Assembly: GCA_050010815.1 (NCBI GenBank) | Contig: JBEKKH010000374.1 | Location: 1 to 11,370, forward strand | Direction: 5' to 3' | Length of the DNA: 11,370 bases | Source: Palsa-504 sp050010815 | GTDB lineage: Bacteria > Actinomycetota > Actinomycetes > Streptosporangiales > Streptosporangiaceae | Shown: in pieces, positions 6,440 to 11,370 of the stretch | Numbering within the stretch: position 1 is the first letter of the stretch | Layout of the letters: every line of letters begins with the position of its first letter | Made by a program: the position numbers and the translations under genes | The notes under the pieces: model-generated | What the model was told of the DNA's origin: nothing | Databases searched by the model: none | Seen by the model: only the letters and a program-made list of their open reading frames with translations

Positions 6440-7858
6440 ATGACCACAGCATCAGCGGAAAACGCCACCACGCCGTACAAAGAGCTGGCCGCCGCCCTGC
6501 GCGGTGACCTGATCACGCCGGGCTATCTCGGGTACGACGAAGCGCGGGCCGTCTACAACGCCATGATCGACAAGCACCCGGCCGCGGTCGCGCGCTGCCG
6601 GGATGTCGCTGACGTCATCGCCTGCGTGCGTTTCGGCCGCGAGCATGGGGTCGAGCTCGCCGTCCGGGGCGGTGGTCACAACGCGGCCGGGCTGGGAGTC
6701 TGGGATGATGCCCTGGTCATCGACCTGTCGCTGCTACGAAGCACCACGGTCAGCCCGGAGAATCACACCGTCCGCGCCGACGCCGGCTGCACCTGGGGAG
6801 ACGTCGACCATGCCACCGTCGCGTTCGGCATGGCCACCCCCTCCGGTTTCCTTGCCTCCACCGGCGTGGCCGGCCTGACCCTCGGCGGCGGCATCGGCTA
6901 CCTGACCCGCCGCTTCGGCCTCACCGTCGACAACCTCCTGTCCGCGGACGTCGTGCTGGCCGACGGCACGTTCGTGACAGCCAGCGAGAACTCGCACAGC
7001 GACCTGTTCTGGGCGCTGCGCGGCGGCGGCGGGAACTTCGGCATCGTCACCTCGTTCACGTTCCGCTGCCACGACATCGGCGATCACGGCACGATCATCG
7101 GCGGCCCGGTGCTCTACGACATCGCTGACACCGCCGAGGTGATGCGCTGGTACCGGGAGCTCGTTCCGTCGCTGCCCGAAGAGCTGAGCGGCTGGATCGC
7201 GCTGCTAACCATCCCCCCTGCTCCGCCGTTCCCCGAGACGCTGTGGGGCCGCAAGGCATGCGGCATCGTCTGGTGTTACACCGGGTCGCACGACCGGGCC
7301 GACGAGGTGCTCGACCCGGTCAGGACGTTCGGCTCGCCGCTGCTTGTGGGCCTGCATGCCATGCCGTTCAGCGTGCTGCAGAGCGCGTTCGACGGCTTGT
7401 ACCCGGCCGGGCTGCAATGGTACTGGCGGGCGGACTTCTTCAACGAGATCTCCGATGCCGCGATCGACGTGCACCTGAAGTTCGGCGGGCTGCTGCCGAC
7501 CGGTCATTCCACCATGCACCTGTACCCGATCGACGGTGCCGCGAGCAGGGTGCCCGCCGACGCGACCGCCTTCGCTTACCGAGACGGCGGCTGGGCGGGC
7601 GTCATCGTCGGCGTCGACCCCGACCCCGCCAAGGCCGGCCTCATCTCGCAGTGGGCCAGGGATTACTGGCAGGAACTGCACCCGACCTCAGCCGGGGGCG
7701 CCTACGTCAACTTCCTGATGGACGAAGGCCAGGACCGGGTCAAAGCGTCCTACCGCGGGAACTACAGCCGGCTCGCCCAGGTCAAGGACCGCTACGATCC
7801 GGACAACACCTTCCACGTCAACCAGAACATCCGGCCCGCCAGCGGGCGCAACCCGTGA
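6440..7858 (+). CDS. FAD-linked oxidase of the BBE (berberine bridge enzyme-like) family
   Basis: 472 residues, normal for the family. The start is ATG 6440, behind a GAAGGGG Shine-Dalgarno at 6427-6433; the frame is open further upstream, but that part is not conserved-looking. The FAD-binding PCMH domain covers about residues 45-215. It shows RGGGHN with His80, the residue that carries covalent FAD in this family, then GCTWGDV, STGVAGLTLGGGIG (140-153) and RGGGGNFGIVT (194-204). The second attachment Cys of bicovalent enzymes is replaced here by the STGVAG text, so a single His link is expected. A substrate domain follows, then a C-terminal BBE segment with RGNYSRLAQVKDRYDPDN and FHVNQNI. 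Such enzymes oxidise alcohols or sugars, or form C-C or C-O bonds, in specialised metabolism using oxygen; the substrate cannot be read here. First gene of the rightward operon, behind the candidate SARP operator. No signal peptide, so cytoplasmic. Confidence 0.92.
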   Translation: MTTASAENATTPYKELAAALRGDLITPGYLGYDEARAVYNAMIDKHPAAVARCRDVADVIACVRFGREHGVELAVRGGGHNAAGLGVWDDALVIDLSLLRSTTVSPENHTVRADAGCTWGDVDHATVAFGMATPSGFLASTGVAGLTLGGGIGYLTRRFGLTVDNLLSADVVLADGTFVTASENSHSDLFWALRGGGGNFGIVTSFTFRCHDIGDHGTIIGGPVLYDIADTAEVMRWYRELVPSLPEELSGWIALLTIPPAPPFPETLWGRKACGIVWCYTGSHDRADEVLDPVRTFGSPLLVGLHAMPFSVLQSAFDGLYPAGLQWYWRADFFNEISDAAIDVHLKFGGLLPTGHSTMHLYPIDGAASRVPADATAFAYRDGGWAGVIVGVDPDPAKAGLISQWARDYWQELHPTSAGGAYVNFLMDEGQDRVKASYRGNYSRLAQVKDRYDPDNTFHVNQNIRPASGRNP

Positions 7859-7897
7859 GCCGGAAGAAGCCGCCGCTACCCTGGCCCGGTCGGGGAC

Positions 7898-7949
7898 TGC
7901 AATCTGGTTGCAAGGCATCGTGCCGACGATGGTCGCGGACCAGGACCAT
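7898..7949 (+). promoter_or_regulatory. Cluster of inverted repeats in the oxidase/SnoaL-like gap
   Basis: The 105-base gap between the two genes holds three adjacent dyads: TGCAA-5-TTGCA (7898-7912), CATCGT-4-ACGATG (7916-7931) and TGGTC-3-GACCA (7930-7942). A second GACCAT (7944-7949) can pair instead with ATGGTC (7929-7934). The last elements sit directly before the AAGGAGG at 7951-7957. They could form mutually exclusive hairpins near the ribosome site, or be protein-binding sites. No U-run follows, so this is not a standard terminator. Confidence 0.35.
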
Positions 7950-7963
7950 CAAGGAGGCCCGTC

Positions 7964-8362
7964 ATGTCATCCGCGCCAGCGATCGATAAGTTCCTGAACG
8001 CCATCCGGACTGCCACCATCCCGGCGTGCGACGCGTGGAGCGCCGACGCGACGCTGGACGCGACCGTGCCCGACTGGCGGCTGCACGCAGCGGGGGCCGA
8101 CGCGATCCGCGCCGAGTACGCCCGCTGGTTCGCGGACCCGGGTCAGTTCGGGGAGTTCCGCCGGTTTCCGGTGCAGGCGGACGGCGGCCCGAGCGAGATC
8201 GTGGAGTACACGCTCAGCTGGACCGAGAACGGCGTGCCGCACGCGGCCCATCACATGCACCTGCTCACCGTGCGCGGTGATCACATCGTGGCCGACACCG
8301 TGATGTGCGGCGGGCGGTGGCCGGCCTCGCTGCTCGCCGAGATGGAGGCAGCCGATGCTTGA
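7964..8362 (+). CDS. SnoaL/NTF2-like domain protein
   Basis: 132 residues from ATG 7964, behind a perfect AAGGAGG (7951-7957), with six bases before the ATG. The length and pattern fit the NTF2-like alpha+beta barrel (SnoaL-like) superfamily. An N-terminal helix (IDKFLNAIRTATI) is followed by WSADATLDATVPDWRLHAAGADAIRAEYARWF, a strand-rich middle (IVEYTLSWTENG) and HHMHLLTVRGDHIVADTVMCGGRW at the C-terminus. Members include polyketide cyclases, hydrolases, isomerases and many uncharacterised small proteins, so the fold does not give the reaction. His and Asp residues in the barrel region (HAAHHMH, DHIVAD) could be pocket residues. The gene overlaps the phosphotransferase by eight bases, so the two are probably translationally coupled. 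No signal peptide or membrane segment. Confidence 0.8.
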   Translation: MSSAPAIDKFLNAIRTATIPACDAWSADATLDATVPDWRLHAAGADAIRAEYARWFADPGQFGEFRRFPVQADGGPSEIVEYTLSWTENGVPHAAHHMHLLTVRGDHIVADTVMCGGRWPASLLAEMEAADA

Positions 8363-9368
8363 GGCCCCGGCCGTGTTCGCCAGCGTGGCCGACCTCATCG
8401 CGGGCGCGACCGAACGTACCTCCCTGACCGAAGGAGCAGGCAAGTCCGGGGCATGGCTGGAGCGAGTCGTGATCGGCGGGCAGCCGTACGTGCTCAAGCA
8501 TCTGGACCTGGCGCAGGACTGGACCATGCGGGCGTCCGGCTGCCTGCGCGGGGCGCCGCTGCTGGCCTGGGAGCGAGGCCTGCTGGCCCGGCTGCCCGCG
8601 TGCTTCAACCAGCCGATCGTCGGGGTAGCTCCGACCGGCGGCGGCGGCCCGTCGCCGTCGGGCGGGTGTGCCCTGCTCATGCGGGACGTGACGCCGTGGC
8701 TGGTCCCGGTGGCCGACGAGCCGATCAGCCTGGATCAGCACCTGCGGTTCCTGCGGCATATGGCCGCGCTGCACGCCGCGTTCTGGGCCTGCGGCAGCGA
8801 GTGCGAGGTTGTCCCGGTCATGCACCGCTACCTGGAACTGTCCCCCTGGCTGGCGGACGCCGAGGCGGCCGTGGGCTCCGCGCACCTGGTGCCGCGGCTG
8901 GTCGGCGAGGGCTGGCCGCGGCTGGCCGAGGTCGCCCCGGCCGCGGCCGCGGTGGTCATCCCGCTGGCCCGGGACCCGGGCCCGCTGGTCGAGGCGCTTG
9001 AGGACACCCCGCAGACGTTCGTGCACAGCAACTGGAAGCTGGACAACCTGGGCACCGACGCCGACGGCCGGACGGTGGTGCTGGACTGGGAGCAGCCGGG
9101 GCGCGGCGCGCCGCTGTCCGATCTGGCCTGGTACCTGGCGATCAACTGCCGGCGCCTGCCGCACGGCAAAAGTGACGCGATCGCCGCCTACCGCCGGGCG
9201 CTGGAGGCACACGGGATCAGCACCGAGGCCTGGTGGGACCGCCAGCTGGCGCTGTGCCTGCTGGGCGCGCTGGTCCAGTTCGGCTGGGAGAAGGCCCTCG
9301 GGGGTTACGACGAGGAGCTCGCGTGGTGGGAGACGCAGGCGGTCCGGGCGGCTCCGTTCCTGGGCTGA
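8355..9368 (+). CDS. APH-fold phosphotransferase family protein with altered catalytic loop
   Basis: 337 residues from ATG 8355, with GGAGG at 8344-8348; the start lies inside the end of the SnoaL-like gene. The kinase N-lobe has a strand-Lys pattern, YVLKHLD (Lys48). The C-lobe shows HMAALHAAFW, a helix typical of aminoglycoside-phosphotransferase-like proteins. The catalytic loop is VHSNWKLDNLG (His224, Asn226, Asn231), and the metal-binding motif is VVLDWEQPG (Asp244), followed by LSDLAWYLAINC. The family motif is HxDxxxxN; here the catalytic-base position reads Asn (codon AAC, 9030-9032), while the second Asn and the metal Asp are kept. Related proteins phosphorylate small hydroxylated molecules, some giving antibiotic resistance. 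With this change it may be slow, act differently or only bind ligand. Its place between a cyclase-fold protein and a methyltransferase suggests work on a common small molecule (inference). Confidence 0.85.
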   Translation: MLEAPAVFASVADLIAGATERTSLTEGAGKSGAWLERVVIGGQPYVLKHLDLAQDWTMRASGCLRGAPLLAWERGLLARLPACFNQPIVGVAPTGGGGPSPSGGCALLMRDVTPWLVPVADEPISLDQHLRFLRHMAALHAAFWACGSECEVVPVMHRYLELSPWLADAEAAVGSAHLVPRLVGEGWPRLAEVAPAAAAVVIPLARDPGPLVEALEDTPQTFVHSNWKLDNLGTDADGRTVVLDWEQPGRGAPLSDLAWYLAINCRRLPHGKSDAIAAYRRALEAHGISTEAWWDRQLALCLLGALVQFGWEKALGGYDEELAWWETQAVRAAPFLG

Positions 9369-10123
9369 GAGCCGCCTACGGCACCGCGGCCCGGCTGTGG
9401 GCGCAGGGACCCGAGCGGGTCTACGCCAGCCTGGCCCGTGCGCTGGTGAGCCGGGCGGGGGCGGAGCTGGCTGGCGGCCGGGTGCTTGACCTGGGCGCGG
9501 GGACCGGGGTGGCCGGGCGCGCCGCGCTGGCCGCCGGGGCGCGCTCGGTGGTCAGCGCCGACTCGGCCCTGGGCATGCTGCGTCGTGGCGCGGCCGGGCT
9601 GCACCCGGTGGGGGCCGACGCGACGGCGCTGCCGTTCCGCGACGGCTGCTTCGACCTGGTGCTGGCCGCGTTCTGCCTGGGCCACCTGGACCGGCCGGTC
9701 GCGGGCCTGCGGGAGGCCCGCCGGGTGGCCGCGGCCCTGGCCGCCAGTTCGTTCGCGACCGGGTGGAACCACCCGGCCAAGGCGGCGGTCGACGAGGTGC
9801 TCGGCGCGTTCGGTTACCGGCCTCCGCCGTGGTACCTCACGTTCAAGCGGGACACCGAGCCGTGGGCCAGCGACCCGGCCGCGCTCGGCCGGGACACGGC
9901 CACGGCGGGTTACACCGATATCCGGCTGCGCACGATCACGGTCAACACGGGTCTGTCCGGCCCGGCCGAGCTCACGGCGTGGCGGCTGGGCATGGCCCAT
10001 GCGGCCCCGTTTGTCAGCTCGCTGACCCCGGCGCGGCGGGCCGAGCTGCGCCGCGCCGCGGAGGCCGCGGTGACGGGCACCGGCCCGCTCGTGGTGGACA
10101 TGCTGGTGCTCACCGCGCGCTGA
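9326..10123 (+). CDS. Class I SAM-dependent methyltransferase
   Basis: About 265 residues from GTG 9326, which has GAGGAG (9312-9317) eight bases upstream; GTG 9323 is an alternative. Either start puts the first 43-46 bases inside the end of the phosphotransferase gene, indicating translational coupling. A Rossmann fold is clear: motif I VLDLGAGTG (residues 53-61), acidic residue Asp79 after the second strand, GADATALPF (97-104), FDLVLAAFCLGHLD (109-122), then LREARRVA. Where UbiE/Methyltransf_11 relatives usually have a Pro-Gly-Gly turn before the next strand, this one reads RRVAAALAASSF, apparently a few residues shorter. The C-terminal half (HPAKAAVDEVLGAFGYRPPPWYLTF) is probably the substrate cap. 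The acceptor (O, N or C) cannot be told. Last gene of the operon; its stop lies three bases from the stop of the convergent gene. Confidence 0.88.
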   Translation: MGDAGGPGGSVPGLRAAYGTAARLWAQGPERVYASLARALVSRAGAELAGGRVLDLGAGTGVAGRAALAAGARSVVSADSALGMLRRGAAGLHPVGADATALPFRDGCFDLVLAAFCLGHLDRPVAGLREARRVAAALAASSFATGWNHPAKAAVDEVLGAFGYRPPPWYLTFKRDTEPWASDPAALGRDTATAGYTDIRLRTITVNTGLSGPAELTAWRLGMAHAAPFVSSLTPARRAELRRAAEAAVTGTGPLVVDMLVLTAR

Positions 10124-10126
10124 GCA

Positions 10127-11370
10127 TCAGCGGGTTCCCGGTGTCCGCCAGCCATCCAGGCGCTGGCCCGCGGCGCGGCGCAGCGTGCCGGCGTGCTCGC
10201 CGGCCTGACCGGCCAGCCGTTCGGCCCGGTCGGCCGCGAGGTCCAGCCAGGCCGGAACCGCGAAATCGGCGGCGATCTCGCCGGTCCACCACCAGGCCTC
10301 CACGGCGACGGACGCCTCGACCAGGTCCAGGTCCGCGGCGACCACGTCGAGGTCGACCGGCAGGCGCAGGGCCCGGCGGGCACGGTGGGCCAGGACGCGG
10401 GCCACGCTGACGTAGCGGGGCACCCCGAGGGCGGCGGCCCGCGTTTCCAGCTCGGACGCTACGGTCAGGGCCGCCTCCGGGTCGCCGCGCAGCAGGGCCA
10501 GCCGCCCCGTGATCAGCCGGTGCTTGAGTTCCAGCCGCCAGCCGAAGACCAGGTCTCCGGTCAGCAAGGTGCGGGCCTGGGTCAGCCGGGCCCCGGCGCC
10601 ATCCGCGTCGCCGGCGTGCACGCGTTCCTCGGCCAGGTCCTGCAGGGCGGCGATGGCGAGTTCCGGGATGCCCTGGCCGACCTGGCCCAGTTCCAGGGCC
10701 TCGAGATGACGATCGTGCGCCAGGCCGGCCGCGCCGAGGTTGCGCAGCACCCAGCCGGCGAAGTTGACCGCCCGGCCCTCGAACCGGGGCACCTGGCGGC
10801 GGTCGACCTCGGCCGTGTACCGGGCGAAGGCGTCCAGGGCCAGGGCCGGGCGCCCGGCCACGGCGTGCGCGTGCCCGGTGAACAGCAGCGAGTGCAGGGT
10901 GGCCGCGGTGTGGGCCACCCCCTCCTGCGCGCGGGCCGCCGGGCGCAGCAGGGCCAGCGCGTCGGCGGTCTTGCTCTGGTGGGCCCGGAGCACCCCGAGC
11001 CAGGCCGCGGCGGTCACCCGGTCGGTCCCCTCGGCCAGCGCGAACGCCTCGCCGAGGAGCGCCTCGGCCTGGGCCAGGTCACCGGCCGCGTGCCGGGTCC
11101 GGCCGCCGACGGCCAGGCAGCGGGACCGGATGGCCGGGTCGGCCGCGGCCAGCGCGCCGTCCGCGGCGAACTGCGCGGCCTGGGCGAAGCGGCGGTCGAA
11201 GTAGCAGGCCCACGCGCCGACCTCCAGGGCGGCGGCCCCGGCGGCGGCGGCGAGCTCGACGTCGGCCAGCGCCTGCGCGTACCGGCGGCGGCGGGTGCGG
11301 ACCCGGGCCCGTTCGAGCCAGGCCTCCGCCTCCGGGTGCAGAGCCAGCGCGTCGTCCAGCAGGGCCTCGG
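10127..11370 (-). CDS. TPR-rich C-terminal part of a large protein, probably an AAA/SARP-type regulator
   Basis: The minus-strand frame is open from the right edge to TGA 10129-10127, giving 413 visible residues; its start lies beyond the window. The text is a continuous array of amphipathic paired helices rich in Ala, Leu and Arg, such as WLERARVRTRRRRYAQALAD, AQAEALLGEAFALAEG, ALALDAFARYTAEVDRR and LAIAALQDLAEERVH, matching TPR-like repeats. No helix-turn-helix is present near the C-terminus, which argues against a LuxR/LAL regulator. A protein with an N-terminal winged helix and ATPase, like the other two regulators here, would fit, but no DNA-binding or P-loop motif is visible, so this is inference. 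GTG 11017 is an internal Val codon, not the start. Convergent with the methyltransferase. Confidence 0.7.
   Translation of the reverse strand, partial: EALLDDALALHPEAEAWLERARVRTRRRRYAQALADVELAAAAGAAALEVGAWACYFDRRFAQAAQFAADGALAAADPAIRSRCLAVGGRTRHAAGDLAQAEALLGEAFALAEGTDRVTAAAWLGVLRAHQSKTADALALLRPAARAQEGVAHTAATLHSLLFTGHAHAVAGRPALALDAFARYTAEVDRRQVPRFEGRAVNFAGWVLRNLGAAGLAHDRHLEALELGQVGQGIPELAIAALQDLAEERVHAGDADGAGARLTQARTLLTGDLVFGWRLELKHRLITGRLALLRGDPEAALTVASELETRAAALGVPRYVSVARVLAHRARRALRLPVDLDVVAADLDLVEASVAVEAWWWTGEIAADFAVPAWLDLAADRAERLAGQAGEHAGTLRRAAGQRLDGWRTPGTR

Noticed and set aside
8265..9212. A 315-residue minus-strand open frame, and similar long ones at 4537-5322 and 5635-6303
   Set aside because: These are antisense shadows of high-GC coding frames, rich in Arg, Gly and Pro, with no recognisable motif. 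The plus-strand genes explain the sequence.
10120..10130. A bidirectional terminator between the convergent genes
   Set aside because: The gap is three bases, and no clear stem was seen around it.
1..11370. tRNA, rRNA, CRISPR array, transposase or insertion-sequence ends
   Set aside because: No tRNA-like clover pattern, spaced repeat array, transposase motif or terminal inverted repeats were seen on either strand.

Overview
The window is GC-rich throughout, and the coding frames strongly favour G or C at the third codon position. Shine-Dalgarno sites are strong, and GTG starts and short gene overlaps occur. Two or three SARP/AfsR-type regulators lie close together. This points to a filamentous actinomycete (a Streptomyces, Streptosporangiales or Actinomadura-type genome); I cannot name a genus from sequence alone.

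Left third (1-3350). A SARP-type regulator (winged helix, BTAD, then a P-loop ATPase) reads leftward from a GTG at 1064 and runs off the left edge. Next comes a stretch of gene remains. At about 1102-1375 (minus) is the C-terminal end of a serine D-Ala-D-Ala carboxypeptidase with its KTG box. Facing away from it, at about 1384-2349 (plus), is the C-terminal part of a VanS-like sensor histidine kinase: last membrane segment, HAMP, HisKA and HATPase. Both lack their N-termini exactly where they meet, as expected if one deletion removed the middle of a divergent carboxypeptidase / two-component locus. A stretch of about 470 bases with no convincing standard-start gene follows. Then comes a small unrecognised protein (2820-3224) whose coding-like frame continues upstream of any ordinary start codon.

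Middle (3357-6345). A second SARP-AAA-TPR regulator has a perfect AGGAGG and an ATG, but it is broken twice. An internal deletion near 3626-3638 removes the start of the BTAD domain and shifts frame. One missing G in the G-run at 4742-4745 shifts frame again inside the ATPase region.

Right half (6347-10123). Four genes run rightward: a BBE-type FAD-linked oxidase, a SnoaL/NTF2-like small protein, an APH-fold phosphotransferase and a SAM-dependent methyltransferase. The last three are tightly coupled, with overlaps of 8 and about 43 bases. The oxidase gene is preceded by two perfect GCGAACGC repeats with an 11-base period, 9 bases upstream of a TAATGT -10 candidate. That is the layout expected of a SARP operator. 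Oxidase, cyclase-like fold, kinase fold and methyltransferase together look like a small tailoring or self-modification cassette. No scaffold-building enzyme is visible, so no product can be proposed. A TPR-rich protein, probably the C-terminal part of a third large regulator, converges on the methyltransferase with a 3-base gap and runs off the right edge.

Best leads: the candidate SARP operator beside a broken SARP gene, the two-gene deletion scar, and the phosphotransferase whose catalytic Asp is replaced by Asn.
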